Of a stretch of 64,000 nucleotides of DNA, positions 17,180 to 26,187 are shown piece by piece. This stretch comes from UMGS1312 sp964631595. GTDB taxonomy: Bacteria > Bacillota > Clostridia > Oscillospirales > CAG-272. The notes below the pieces were generated by a model. That model worked only from the letters and a program-made list of their open reading frames with translations. It ran no database searches and was not told the DNA's origin. The number at the start of each line of letters is the position of its first letter. Within the stretch, counting starts at the first letter, position 1. The stretch lies in the NCBI GenBank assembly GCA_964631595.1, contig CAZVXL010000006.1, positions 1-64,000 of the forward strand, read 5' to 3'. The position numbers were made by a program, and so were the translations under genes.

Positions 17180-18643
17180 TTATGCATCAATGGATGCGAT
17201 AGTTTCGACTATCTCGTCGATCTCCGCCTGACACTTGTTGCTGTAGCGCTTTGCCACAGATGCGAAGTTACCGGAGGAGAGCATCTTTTCACGGAGGGAA
17301 TACACATCCTTATCCCACATATAAATGCCCATCCAGTTGTAGTCTACGCTGTTCCTGATGATATCAAGCATATCGTAGTCTCTTGTATCCTGCATACGCT
17401 TGGTCTTGATAGTGGTCTCGTAGTATGCGGGGAGCAGGAGCTGCTCGGACTCATACGCCATGTACTCGATCACCATAGCAGCCATGTCGGGATCCTCAAG
17501 CTGAATGGGGAGAGAGAACATGGGCGCGCAGTAGTCGATACTTGCCGTATACTCATCACCGGCAGTTACTACGGGATACGGAACGATGCCATAGTCGCTC
17601 TTCATGTTGGTGAACTCCTTGGTGAAGTCCATGTTACCGCCGGCAAAGAGCGTGTGATCCTCACCGAAGATTACAAATCTCGCACCGACGTACTTGGAGG
17701 GGTATGCCGACATATCGGCACCGGAATCCCAAACATCGTCCTGATCTATAGTATCTATCGACTCTACCAGATTTCTGTACTGATCGTATTTTGCGACCAT
17801 AGCCTCGGTATAGGGGTTGAGAGTATACGAGCCGTCCCCGTTGTCGATAACAAGAGGTGCGTTGCAGATATTTGCGAGAATATCCTTACCGGAGATTCCG
17901 CCGTACTGATCCTCGACGTTCATCTTGCCGTCACCGTTTACGTCTTCCTCTGCCTTGGTGAGCATGGGGATCATAACATCCCAAGTCCAGCTGTTCTCGT
18001 ATACGTTATCGTACGGATACTCGATATTGAGCTTATCCATCATGTTCTTGTTGAAGAACAGGAAGCCCGCCCATGAAATGGCGTTCATGGAGATAAGGTT
18101 CGTGCCGACGAACATCTTGTCTGCCACCGTCAGCTTCTCTACCGCATTGGGTACCCAGTAGCTCTGCTCAAGATCAATGTAGTTGAGCTCATGGAAGTTG
18201 TAGAGCATACCGTCAAGAGCGGCGCTCTTGCTTCTGATACCCCACTCGTAGATCAGATCGAAGTCACACTGACCTGCCTGCATTCTCTTGGTAGCCTCGC
18301 CCATCGGGCTGCACTCCTCGGCGGTGATGACGACGTTATATCTGTCCTCGACAAGCTGATTACGCTCCATTACGGCGTCGCCAATGGTTCCGCCCGTGTA
18401 ATCCTCCGCCCAGATATACTGGTCGTGGAAGTCGGTCGCGGTCTCACCGTAATGCAGTATCTTGAACTCCGCCTGATCGAAATCCGCTTCCTCGAAGGTA
18501 GGCGCGTTTCCCGAATCCTCGGTGTTCACCTTATCGGTCTTACTCGGCTTCTTTTCCTCCTCATTGTTTGCACAGGATGCCATTGCCGACAGAACAAATG
18601 CCGCGGCAAGACCCATGCTGAGAAGTCTTTTCATGATACTCAT
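17180..18643 (-). CDS. Extracellular solute-binding lipoprotein, tandem copy 2
   Basis: 487 aa. The signal peptide (MKRLLSMGLAAAFVLSAMASC) is near-identical to copy 1. The body carries copy-specific changes, such as HDQYIWAEDYTGGTIGD where copies 1 and 3 have HDEYIISEDYTGGVIGD, and TIDQDDVWDSGAD in the lobe-2 region. The calcium-like loop is NGDGKMNVEDQYGG. The signal peptides and C-termini group copies 1 and 2, while the N-terminal mature region groups 1 and 3, a sign of recombination among copies. Confidence 0.9.
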   Translation of the reverse strand: MSIMKRLLSMGLAAAFVLSAMASCANNEEEKKPSKTDKVNTEDSGNAPTFEEADFDQAEFKILHYGETATDFHDQYIWAEDYTGGTIGDAVMERNQLVEDRYNVVITAEECSPMGEATKRMQAGQCDFDLIYEWGIRSKSAALDGMLYNFHELNYIDLEQSYWVPNAVEKLTVADKMFVGTNLISMNAISWAGFLFFNKNMMDKLNIEYPYDNVYENSWTWDVMIPMLTKAEEDVNGDGKMNVEDQYGGISGKDILANICNAPLVIDNGDGSYTLNPYTEAMVAKYDQYRNLVESIDTIDQDDVWDSGADMSAYPSKYVGARFVIFGEDHTLFAGGNMDFTKEFTNMKSDYGIVPYPVVTAGDEYTASIDYCAPMFSLPIQLEDPDMAAMVIEYMAYESEQLLLPAYYETTIKTKRMQDTRDYDMLDIIRNSVDYNWMGIYMWDKDVYSLREKMLSSGNFASVAKRYSNKCQAEIDEIVETIASIDA

Positions 18644-18740
18644 TTTGCCCTCCTTGGCTATTGTAAAAAGCTGTGCTGCTATGCAGCCGTATGATTATAA
18701 TCCACACAGCCCCGAGGGGCTGAGTAAATACATATTAAAG

Positions 18741-20207
18741 TCACGCATCAATGGAGGCGATCGTTTCGACTATCTCGTCGATCTCCGCCTGACACTTGTT
18801 GCTGTAGCGCTTTGCCACGGATGCAAAGTTACCGGAGGAGAGCATCTTTCCGCGGAGGGAAGCGATATCCTTATCCCACATATAGATGCCTACCCAGTTG
18901 TAATCGACGCCGTTTCTGACGATATCAAGCATATCGTAGTCTCTCGTATCCTGCATACGCTTGGTCTTGATAGTGGTCTCATAGTATGCGGGGAGCAGGA
19001 GCTGCTCGGACTCATACGCCATGTACTCGATCACCATGGCAGCCATATCGGGATCGGCAAGCTGAATGGGGAGAGAGAACATGGGCGCGCAGTAGTCGAT
19101 ACCGGAGGTGAACTCATCACCGGCTGTTACCACGGGATCGGGAACGATGCCGTAGTCGCTTTTCATATTGGTGAATTCCTTGGTGAAGTCCATGTTACCG
19201 CCGGTAAAGAGCGTGTGATCCTCACCGAAGATGACAAATCTCGCGCCGACGTGCTTTGACGGGAAGGACGACAAATCCGCACCGGAATCCCAAACGTCAC
19301 CATAATGCAGGGTCTCAAGAGAGCCGACGACGTTTTTGTACTGATCGTACTTAGCTACCATAGCCTCGGTATATGCGTTGAGAGTGTATGTACCGTCTTC
19401 GTTGTCGATGACAAGGGGTGCGTTGCAGATATTCGAAAGGATACTTTCGCCGTCGTATCCGCCGAACTGATCCTCGATATCCATCTTGCCGTCACCGTTA
19501 AGATCCGCCTCTGCCTTGGTGAGCATGGGGATCATAACGTCCCAAGTCCAGTTGTTCTCGTACACGTAATCGTAGGGATAATCTAAATTGAGCTTATCCA
19601 TCATGTTCTTGTTGAACAGCGTGCAGCCAGCCCACGAAATGGCGTTCATGGAGATAAGGTTCGTTGCAACGAACATCTTGTCTGCCACCGTCAGCTTCTT
19701 AACCGCATTAGGCACCCAGTAGCTCTGATCGAAATCAACGTAGTTAAGCTCATGGAAGTTGTAGAGCATACCGTCAAGAGCGGCGCTCTTGCTTCTGATG
19801 CCCCACTCATAGATCAGATCGAAGTCACACTGACCTGCCTGCATTCTCTTGGTAGCCTCGCCCATCGGGCCGCACTCCTCGGCGGTGATGACAACATTGT
19901 ATTTGTCCTCGACAAGCTGATTGCGCTCCATTACGGCATCTCCGATAACACCACCCGTGTAATCCTCGGATATAATATACTCATCATGGAAGTCGGTAGC
20001 GGTATCGCCGTAGTGCAGGATCTTAAATTCCGCCTGATCGAAATCCGCCTCCTCAAACTCGGGAGCCTTTCCCGAATCCTCGGTGTTCACCTTGTCGGTC
20101 TTACTCGGTTTCTTTTCCTCCTCATTGTTTGCACAGGATGACATGGCAGGCACAAGCATGGACGCGCAAAGTATCGCGCAAAGTATGGCTTTTACGTTTT
20201 TTCTCAT
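18741..20207 (-). CDS. Extracellular solute-binding lipoprotein, tandem copy 3
   Basis: 488 aa and first in the transcript. Its signal peptide differs (MRKNVKAILCAILCASMLVP, ending AMSSC), but from the lipobox Cys onward it matches copy 1 exactly for about 100 codons. The calcium-like loop is NGDGKMDIEDQFGG. It sits directly after a probable promoter and 207 nt from the isomerase operon. The three paralogues could have different ligand specificity, or simply raise dosage; the sequence alone does not tell which. Confidence 0.9.
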   Translation of the reverse strand: MRKNVKAILCAILCASMLVPAMSSCANNEEEKKPSKTDKVNTEDSGKAPEFEEADFDQAEFKILHYGDTATDFHDEYIISEDYTGGVIGDAVMERNQLVEDKYNVVITAEECGPMGEATKRMQAGQCDFDLIYEWGIRSKSAALDGMLYNFHELNYVDFDQSYWVPNAVKKLTVADKMFVATNLISMNAISWAGCTLFNKNMMDKLNLDYPYDYVYENNWTWDVMIPMLTKAEADLNGDGKMDIEDQFGGYDGESILSNICNAPLVIDNEDGTYTLNAYTEAMVAKYDQYKNVVGSLETLHYGDVWDSGADLSSFPSKHVGARFVIFGEDHTLFTGGNMDFTKEFTNMKSDYGIVPDPVVTAGDEFTSGIDYCAPMFSLPIQLADPDMAAMVIEYMAYESEQLLLPAYYETTIKTKRMQDTRDYDMLDIVRNGVDYNWVGIYMWDKDIASLRGKMLSSGNFASVAKRYSNKCQAEIDEIVETIASIDA

Positions 20208-20272
20208 GATATCCGAGCTCCTATATGATTTTTGAATTACAGGTACCGCGTATTTTAATGATATCTCGTATA

Positions 20273-20281
20273 ATTATATCA
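20273..20281 (-). promoter_or_regulatory. Extended -10 promoter of the solute-binding array
   Basis: Minus strand TGATATAAT, with TATAAT at 20273-20278 and a TG one base upstream. No good -35. About 66 nt ahead of copy 3. Confidence 0.6.
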
Positions 20282-20349
20282 CAGATGCGGCGCGATTTCT
20301 ACTGTTTTTATACATTTTTTACGAGATTTACAGAAGTTTTTTTGTATGT

Positions 20350-20397
20350 TCAAAATTAAAAGCCTGCCGGAACACGCAAACACGGATTCCGGCAAGC
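20350..20397 (-). terminator. Terminator of the isomerase operon
   Basis: Stem TGCCGGAA / TTCCGGCA plus flanking pairs (20361-20397) is followed on the minus strand by GCTTTTAATTTTG. Confidence 0.8.
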
Positions 20398-20413
20398 AGA
20401 AATATACGCTTTA

Positions 20414-21802
20414 TCAGTCAACTATCACGCAGTCCATGCCGAGAAGGCTTGCGAAGAAGCGGATCTCCTCGGGACGTCTGCCGTATACGAGGGAGCTGTG
20501 GTGAGTCACGCCCTCGCGGCTGATCCTCTCAAGGAAGCTTTCCACGCTCACGTGGGGCTTCATGAAGCCTCTTACGACTCCGGTATAGGAATCCTCAGCC
20601 GCATCAAGCATGGTTACCGGAGCAGCGACCATCTTGAAGCCGTCTGCCGCTCTGAATACATTCACAAAAACAGCCTCGCCGCCTTTGTAGCGACCGTAGG
20701 TGACAACGGGATCTGCGGCATCTCCGAAGGTGAAGGGGATCTCCTTTATCTCGGGCTTGCCCGCGCCGAGAGCACGGTTATACTCACCCATATGACTGAG
20801 CATAAGGGAGCCGCCTCTCCAGTCGGGGCAGAAGATCTCAACAAACGCGGTGTCTCCGAAGCCTCTCATAAGAGCTCCCGTAACGGCGGCGGTCAGCACA
20901 TCGCCCTCTCCGGCATATCCGGTGCCTCTCGCCATCGCCTTGCACGCCTCCATAAACGGCATGATCTCAAGTCCGTCCTCGGGAATGATCTTTCTGAAGT
21001 TTACGGTGAAGGCATCAAGTCCCTCGTCCTCGATCCAGCGTCTTACCGCAAGGCAGTTGAGCGCGGTACGGTAATGCGATTCCTCCGGAAGCGGTCCGAT
21101 AACGGTACATTCCTCAAGATCGCGCGCCATTTCCGCACGCACCTCGCTCTCGGGGATAGCCGCCTTGATGTCCACCAGCTTCTTTGCGGCATAAACGACG
21201 GTCACGCCGAATCTCTCAAGCATCTCCTCGTCGGATACGAGAAAATCGCCCATGCCGTCAAAGCTTCCGCCGATGGTTCCCACCTTCGATCCGGCAAGGG
21301 AGGTGGCGGCAACAGCCGCACGGATGTAGCCCTCCGTCCTGTCCATCACGTCGGATATGGGGTAATGTCCCGCAGCTATCTCATACGGCTTGCCGTATCT
21401 CTTGAGAAGGCTCGTCATATCCATAACGCCGTGTATGCCGTGGCACATATTTACATTTGCAGGGCTCGATGCGGGTCCGAAATCGTATGTATCGGTGCAG
21501 TCCATCACGATTATCGGGAGCTTCGTCTTTACAAGAGTCTCGTATGACTCAAGGGAGGGAGAGTACGCCGCGTGCCATGTTACGATACAGTCCGCGCCCT
21601 CCGCCTCGAATTTCGACACAGCCGCCTCGAACTCTGCCTTGACACAGCAGAATGAGGAGCGGATCACCTCGATACCGCGCTCCTCGAAGCCCCGAGCCAT
21701 CTTCTCGTAGAACGGCTCAAGTCTGTCGCGGATATCCTGCAATCCGCAGTCATCGTAAAGCTTGATGTAAAGAGGCAGAAAGCCTATCTTGGGTGTTTTC
21801 AT
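20414..21802 (-). CDS. L-fucose/L-arabinose isomerase-like protein
   Basis: 462 aa with the FucI/AraA-type fold: an N-terminal Rossmann-like domain (KIGFLPLYIKLYDD, VTWHAAYSPSLESYETLVK), a central domain, and C-terminal sugar/metal-binding part (VTGALMRGFGDTAFVEIFCP, THHSSLVYGRRPEE). Family enzymes interconvert aldoses and ketoses with Mn2+. The exact sugar is unknown; this subgroup is often annotated only as fucose isomerase-related. It is 43 nt after the amidohydrolase gene in one operon, pointing to a shared catabolic route. Confidence 0.8.
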   Translation of the reverse strand: MKTPKIGFLPLYIKLYDDCGLQDIRDRLEPFYEKMARGFEERGIEVIRSSFCCVKAEFEAAVSKFEAEGADCIVTWHAAYSPSLESYETLVKTKLPIIVMDCTDTYDFGPASSPANVNMCHGIHGVMDMTSLLKRYGKPYEIAAGHYPISDVMDRTEGYIRAAVAATSLAGSKVGTIGGSFDGMGDFLVSDEEMLERFGVTVVYAAKKLVDIKAAIPESEVRAEMARDLEECTVIGPLPEESHYRTALNCLAVRRWIEDEGLDAFTVNFRKIIPEDGLEIMPFMEACKAMARGTGYAGEGDVLTAAVTGALMRGFGDTAFVEIFCPDWRGGSLMLSHMGEYNRALGAGKPEIKEIPFTFGDAADPVVTYGRYKGGEAVFVNVFRAADGFKMVAAPVTMLDAAEDSYTGVVRGFMKPHVSVESFLERISREGVTHHSSLVYGRRPEEIRFFASLLGMDCVIVD

Positions 21803-21845
21803 GATTTTTCATTCCTTTTTTATTTATATATATTTTATATACTTA

Positions 21846-22880
21846 TCAAAGCTCCATACCGAACAGACGCGCCGCGTTGGTACAGAGTATTTTTTCCACG
21901 TCCTCACGGGAAAGCCCGAGTCTTTCGGAGCATCTCTTGAATGCAAGAAGCTCCTCGTACATGAAGGTCGTGATATCGGTCTCATCGGTCTCCCTCATGT
22001 TGGGATCGCCCGAAACATCTCCGTAAAGCCCTCTGGGAACCACGTTGAGATATTTTCCGTTTTCGGTGATGCGGTACATTCTCATTTTCGTGATGGGCAT
22101 ATCGGAGCCGAACATCACGCGGTCAACTCCCGCCATTTTTATGACATTCACCATTCCCTCATCAAGGCAGTTTGCGGTGAAATCCCAGTACAGTCTTGTC
22201 GCCGGCTTCAGCACCTCGAAGGCATCTCCGAAATCCTCAACGGAATACGCTCTGCCGATGTGGGCTATGATAACCTTGGCGTTGGGATATCTGTCGTTTA
22301 TCTCAAGCATCTGCGCCAGATTTATAGGATCACGGAGGCGCAGTGAGCGCGGGATATGGAGCATTACCGTCGCGCCGAGCTCATTTGCGACCTCAAGATG
22401 CTCATGCGGCAGAAAATCGAAGATCCGCACCTCGGCGGCGGGGATATACTTCGGGGAGTTGTTGAGATACGGCTTCAGTCCGGCAAAGCCCCTCTCCGTC
22501 AGCGCGGTGCGAAGCTCCTCCGCCGGTGTATCCCAATTGGTGCAGTAGAGGGCGGGGAATTTCTTTTCCTTGCCGACCTTCAGCGCATAGTCGTTGGTCT
22601 TTTTGAGATCGTTTGAGGGCCAGCCCATGATAACGGCACGCACGTCTCTACCGGGAAACATCTGCGAGTAGGACTGCGTAAGATCCTCGATGGTCAGATC
22701 GGGCGCGACTATCCTCGTCCAGTCCACCATTCCCTTGCGGTTCGCCTTGCCCGCCTCCTCACGCTCCATACCCTCCGTCCAAACGTGGACATGGCAGTCT
22801 ACGAGCTTTTGTGGCAGAAAATCGGCAAGCTCCTCCTCCCAGACCTTTTTATCGTAATCGGTCACATTGACACCGAACAT
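21846..22880 (-). CDS. Amidohydrolase 2-family TIM-barrel hydrolase
   Basis: 344 aa. Metal-binding motif VDCHVHVW near residue 30, a middle His in MLHIPRSL, IIAHIGRAYS, and the C-terminal Asp in MFGSDMPITK are the signature of PF04909 metal-dependent hydrolases and decarboxylases. The track-like GTG at 22883 is only 4 nt from AGGAGAG, whereas ATG 22880 has 7-nt spacing, so ATG is preferred. It leads the operon with the sugar-isomerase-like gene; conversion of a lactone or sugar acid would fit but is inference. Confidence 0.85.
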   Translation of the reverse strand: MFGVNVTDYDKKVWEEELADFLPQKLVDCHVHVWTEGMEREEAGKANRKGMVDWTRIVAPDLTIEDLTQSYSQMFPGRDVRAVIMGWPSNDLKKTNDYALKVGKEKKFPALYCTNWDTPAEELRTALTERGFAGLKPYLNNSPKYIPAAEVRIFDFLPHEHLEVANELGATVMLHIPRSLRLRDPINLAQMLEINDRYPNAKVIIAHIGRAYSVEDFGDAFEVLKPATRLYWDFTANCLDEGMVNVIKMAGVDRVMFGSDMPITKMRMYRITENGKYLNVVPRGLYGDVSGDPNMRETDETDITTFMYEELLAFKRCSERLGLSREDVEKILCTNAARLFGMEL

Positions 22881-22918
22881 CACTCATCTCTCCTAACCTC
22901 GGGAATTTTTACATTTCT

Positions 22919-22947
22919 ATTGTATCATTCGCGGGATTGGATGTCAA
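22919..22947 (-). promoter_or_regulatory. Promoter of the amidohydrolase-isomerase operon
   Basis: Minus strand: -35 TTGACA (22942-22947), 17-nt spacer, -10 TACAAT (22919-22924). Confidence 0.8.
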
Positions 22948-23025
22948 TATCGTTTGCGTAAAATTTGGCGTTCCGCCGCCCTGCATCTCATCAAAAGAAC
23001 GCAGTCCCGCGCGGGTCGTCCGACG

Positions 23026-23052
23026 GCAAATACAACCGACGGCTGTATTTGC
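23026..23052. promoter_or_regulatory. 27-nt palindrome between divergent promoters (operator candidate)
   Basis: GCAAATACA (23026-23034) and its exact reverse complement TGTATTTGC (23044-23052) are separated by 9 nt. It lies 79 nt above the minus-strand -35 and 17 nt above the plus-strand -35. Its position suits autoregulation by the adjacent HTH protein. Confidence 0.6.
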
Positions 23053-23068
23053 AACAAGCTCCGATTGC

Positions 23069-23097
23069 TTGCTTTTCCGCGCGCGCGGATATATAAT
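23069..23097 (+). promoter_or_regulatory. Promoter of the HTH-ADP-ribosylglycohydrolase gene
   Basis: -35 TTGCTT (23069-23074), 17-nt spacer containing an alternating CG palindrome, -10 TATAAT (23092-23097), 29 nt before the ATG. Confidence 0.65.
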
Positions 23098-23126
23098 ATC
23101 CTTGACTACAATATCGGAGGCGGGAT

Positions 23127-24707
23127 ATGAACATAGGACATACGGTAGCAGGGCTGAGAGCTCAGGCAAAGCTCACGCAGGCGGAATTCGCCGAAATATT
23201 CGGGGTGTCCCAGCAATCCGCCCAGAAATGGGAAAGCGGGGCCTCCGTGCCCGAGCTTGAAAAGATCGTCATGATCTCCAAATATTTCGACATATCGCTC
23301 GATGCGCTCGTTTTGGGAAACGACAACCGTGTTGTTGAGGAAATGGGCAAGGCGCATCGGATAAAGCCGCAATATCAGAACATTCACGACTGGGAATTTT
23401 ATTCATCGAACCTGTCCGTCGAATATCAGCAATCGACGGAGGAGGGGCTTGACGTGGAAAAATACGGCGACGTTTTCGCCGCGGTGTCACTTCTCCCGAA
23501 AAGTGAGATCAAAAAGAAGCTCGGAGACATCCTATTTGAGGTGGTTGTTTCCGCAAAGCAAAAGGATGGGTATCGGTACGTTGAGCCGTCGGAGCTCGAT
23601 GCGATAAGAGCTCTGAGAAACGGTGCATCCAAGCTGTACGACTATGATGCGGACTCCCTTGAGGGTAAGCTCCACGGCGCTTGGATGGGCAGGATATGCG
23701 GCTGTATGCTCGGCAAGACGGTGGAGGGCATACGCACCGATGAGCTGATCCCGTTCCTTCGGGAGACAGGTAACTACCCGATGCATCGGTACATATACAG
23801 AAGCGATCTCACCGACGATATCATCGCAAAATACAAGTACGGCTTCATGGGGCGGTGCTACGCCGATGAGATAGACGGTATGCCCGTTGACGATGACACC
23901 AACTACGTGGTGCTCGCGCAGGAGATCATCCGAGCATACGGCAGAGATTTCACCCCGCGCGACGTTGCCTCGGCTTGGCTCAGGTACCAGTGCAAGGACG
24001 CATACTGCACGGCGGAGCGCGTCGCCTTCTGCAATTTCGTAAACGGCTTCGCCCCGCCCGAATCGGCGGTCTACAAAAATCCGTACCGTGAGTGGATCGG
24101 CGCCCAGATCAGAGGGGACTATTTCGGATACATAAATCCCGGCGATCCCGCGCTTGCCGCGGAAATGGCATGGAGAGATGCCTCCATATCGCACGTCAAG
24201 AACGGCATCTACGGAGAAATGTTCGTCTCCGCCATGCTCGCCGTCGCCGCCTCCGTGAACGTCATTGAGGATATCATTCTCGGCGGACTTGCCGAGATCC
24301 CCGCATCATCAAGGCTCTACGAGAGCATAATGTCGGTCATCAAGGCGCATCGGTCGGGAGTATCTCGAAAGGAATGTTTCGACATGATCCACGCCGAATA
24401 CGATGAGCACACGGGGCACGGCTGGTGTCACACGATCCCCAACGCGATGATCGTCGCGGCAGCTCTGCTGTACGGCGAGGGGGATTTCGGTGCATCCGTA
24501 TGCGCCGCCGTGGAGACCGGCTTCGACACAGACTGCAACGGAGCGACTGTCGGCTCGGTGCTCGGCATGGCAAACGGCATAGCCTCGATCCCCGAGTATT
24601 GGACGGCGCCGATCCGCGATACATTGCACACCTCCGTTTTCGGTGTCGGAACAGTCAGCATCTCGGAGCGCGTAAAGCTAACGGCGGAGCACATCGTCGG
24701 TCGCTGA
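23127..24707 (+). CDS. XRE-type HTH fused to ADP-ribosylglycohydrolase-family domain
   Basis: 526 aa. Residues 1-65 form an XRE helix-turn-helix (LRAQAKLTQAEFAEIFGVSQ, QKWESGASVPELEKI). After a ~110-aa linker comes a full ADP-ribosylglycohydrolase-type domain (PF03747) from about 180: GAWMGRICGCMLGKTVEG, acidic metal site PVDDDTNYVVLAQ (255-259) and second metal site ETGFDTDCNGATVGSVLG (D467, D469). Both metal clusters are intact, so it could be catalytic or use the pocket to sense an ADP-ribosyl or nucleoside-sugar ligand. GGAGGCGGGAT precedes the ATG. It is divergent from the amidohydrolase-isomerase operon, which suggests it regulates that operon. Confidence 0.88.
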   Translation: MNIGHTVAGLRAQAKLTQAEFAEIFGVSQQSAQKWESGASVPELEKIVMISKYFDISLDALVLGNDNRVVEEMGKAHRIKPQYQNIHDWEFYSSNLSVEYQQSTEEGLDVEKYGDVFAAVSLLPKSEIKKKLGDILFEVVVSAKQKDGYRYVEPSELDAIRALRNGASKLYDYDADSLEGKLHGAWMGRICGCMLGKTVEGIRTDELIPFLRETGNYPMHRYIYRSDLTDDIIAKYKYGFMGRCYADEIDGMPVDDDTNYVVLAQEIIRAYGRDFTPRDVASAWLRYQCKDAYCTAERVAFCNFVNGFAPPESAVYKNPYREWIGAQIRGDYFGYINPGDPALAAEMAWRDASISHVKNGIYGEMFVSAMLAVAASVNVIEDIILGGLAEIPASSRLYESIMSVIKAHRSGVSRKECFDMIHAEYDEHTGHGWCHTIPNAMIVAAALLYGEGDFGASVCAAVETGFDTDCNGATVGSVLGMANGIASIPEYWTAPIRDTLHTSVFGVGTVSISERVKLTAEHIVGR

Positions 24708-24737
24708 CCACGCCTCCCAACGGCAACATATATCCGA

Positions 24738-24773
24738 AAAATGCGGTACGTCCCGAGGACTGTACCGCATTTT
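24738..24773. terminator. Hairpin terminator after the HTH fusion gene
   Basis: Perfect 12-bp stem AAAATGCGGTAC / GTACCGCATTTT with a 12-nt loop. Confidence 0.7.
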
Positions 24774-24873
24774 CGTGTGGGTCGAGAGTCGTTATCAGCG
24801 CCGCCTAACGGCACCGAGCCCCCGAATACTTTGGCAAAAAGCTGTGTTTTTGTGTCCGAATCCACACCGCGTA

Positions 24874-24902
24874 TTGACCTATGTCACAAAATATGGTATG
24901 TT
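24874..24902 (+). promoter_or_regulatory. Promoter of the lipoprotein gene at 24951
   Basis: -35 TTGACC (24874-24879), 17-nt spacer, -10 TATGTT (24897-24902). Confidence 0.65.
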
Positions 24903-24950
24903 ATGGTGACCGACGGTATTTGTCGGCATAGACAAACGGAGGATATGAAT

Positions 24951-26141
24951 ATGAAAAGAGCTTTACTTGTTTTGCTTGCTTGCTTATGCTTTTTGACCGG
25001 ATGTGCCACTGAGATCGTATTTGAAAAAAGCACCGTAGACGATACCTCGTTCCACAAGATCGAAGCTGTCGAAAAGGTGGACGGCGGTGTCCTGTATTAC
25101 AGCTCCCGCGATATTCTTTACGAAAAGGACGGCAGCACCGAAAAGCTTGCCGAAAACGCCTCCTCTCTTTGGAGAGAAGGAAACGATATCTACTACACAA
25201 CCGACAACGTGCTGTACACCTACAGCTTCGACACAAGGACGGAGCAAAAGCTCGTCAAGAAGCCCATGACCATTCTCGGAAAATACAACGGTCGGATAAT
25301 CTCCTTCAGCGGACGTAGCATTTATGCGATAGAGGGCACGGAGAAGACGAAGATCTTCAAGGACGGCTACTACCTGAACAGCGCCGTTCTCTACAAGAAC
25401 AAGGTCTACGGAATACCCGCGACAAACGTATATTCCTACGATCTCGACACACTTGAGGTAGAGAAGGTCACCACCGAGAAGCACGACTACTCTCACATTT
25501 TCATGGCAAACGGTGAGCTGTACATAAGAACCGAGCGGCGCAAGGGCGATGGTGACAAATTCGATTACACATACAAGAAGGTGACCGAGGACGGCATCGT
25601 GACGGATTTCACGGTGAACGGATATACCTCGTCGGGCTTCATGAGTGCGGGGAACGACGGAATGTTTGTATCCGCCATCTCCGACGATTACGATGCAAAG
25701 GGCAGCCGTCTTATGTATATAAAAGGCGGCAAATCGCGCACCATTGACAAGGATCACTACTATATCATGCTCGGCATCTTCGACGGTAAGATGCTGTATT
25801 ACAAGAACCACTCCTACTTCGGCTCCGAGCAGGAAAATATGAGTACGTTCTACCTGTATGACGGCAAGAGCAGCAAGGCGGCGTTCGATCTCGATCCCGG
25901 CTTCTTTGAGGGAATATACGGCTACGAATACGACGGCGGCATTTTGATAGAGGTATCCTCCGAATCAAGCTCACGGCTGTACAATTACGACGGCGAGACC
26001 GTCACCGAGGTCGATATGGGCTCTCACGTATACAGCATCTCAAATCTTTCCGTTATCGACGGTATGCTGTACTTGAACTACTGGGACTCCGAGGAGGATG
26101 CGTACAATTGCAGTACCGTTATCCCGCTTGCAGAGCAATGA
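24951..26141 (+). CDS. Lipoprotein with propeller-like repeats
   Basis: 396 aa from ATG 24951, which sits 8 nt after GGAGG; an ATG two codons earlier is too close, and the longer upstream frame is noncoding. The signal peptide ends in the lipobox LTGC. The mature part is a series of short beta repeats (VLYYSSRDILYEKDG, IYYTTDNVLYTYSFD, NGELYIRTERR, GKMLYYKNHSYF), like DUF5050 or propeller surface lipoproteins. No catalytic motif. Function unknown; it has its own promoter and a bidirectional terminator. Confidence 0.8.
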   Translation: MKRALLVLLACLCFLTGCATEIVFEKSTVDDTSFHKIEAVEKVDGGVLYYSSRDILYEKDGSTEKLAENASSLWREGNDIYYTTDNVLYTYSFDTRTEQKLVKKPMTILGKYNGRIISFSGRSIYAIEGTEKTKIFKDGYYLNSAVLYKNKVYGIPATNVYSYDLDTLEVEKVTTEKHDYSHIFMANGELYIRTERRKGDGDKFDYTYKKVTEDGIVTDFTVNGYTSSGFMSAGNDGMFVSAISDDYDAKGSRLMYIKGGKSRTIDKDHYYIMLGIFDGKMLYYKNHSYFGSEQENMSTFYLYDGKSSKAAFDLDPGFFEGIYGYEYDGGILIEVSSESSSRLYNYDGETVTEVDMGSHVYSISNLSVIDGMLYLNYWDSEEDAYNCSTVIPLAEQ

Positions 26142-26142
26142 C

Positions 26143-26187
26143 AAAATAAAAGCATCGGCAGAGAGAGGCTCTCTGCCGATGTTTTTT
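26143..26187. terminator. Bidirectional terminator between convergent genes
   Basis: 13-bp perfect stem CATCGGCAGAGAG / CTCTCTGCCGATG, loop AGG, T6 on plus and TTTTATTTT on minus. It touches the stop codon of the minus-strand gene. Confidence 0.9.

Noticed and set aside
16121..19586. Several plus-strand open frames across the solute-binding array
   Set aside because: They are mirror frames of the three repeated genes, so their mutual similarity only reflects the duplication.
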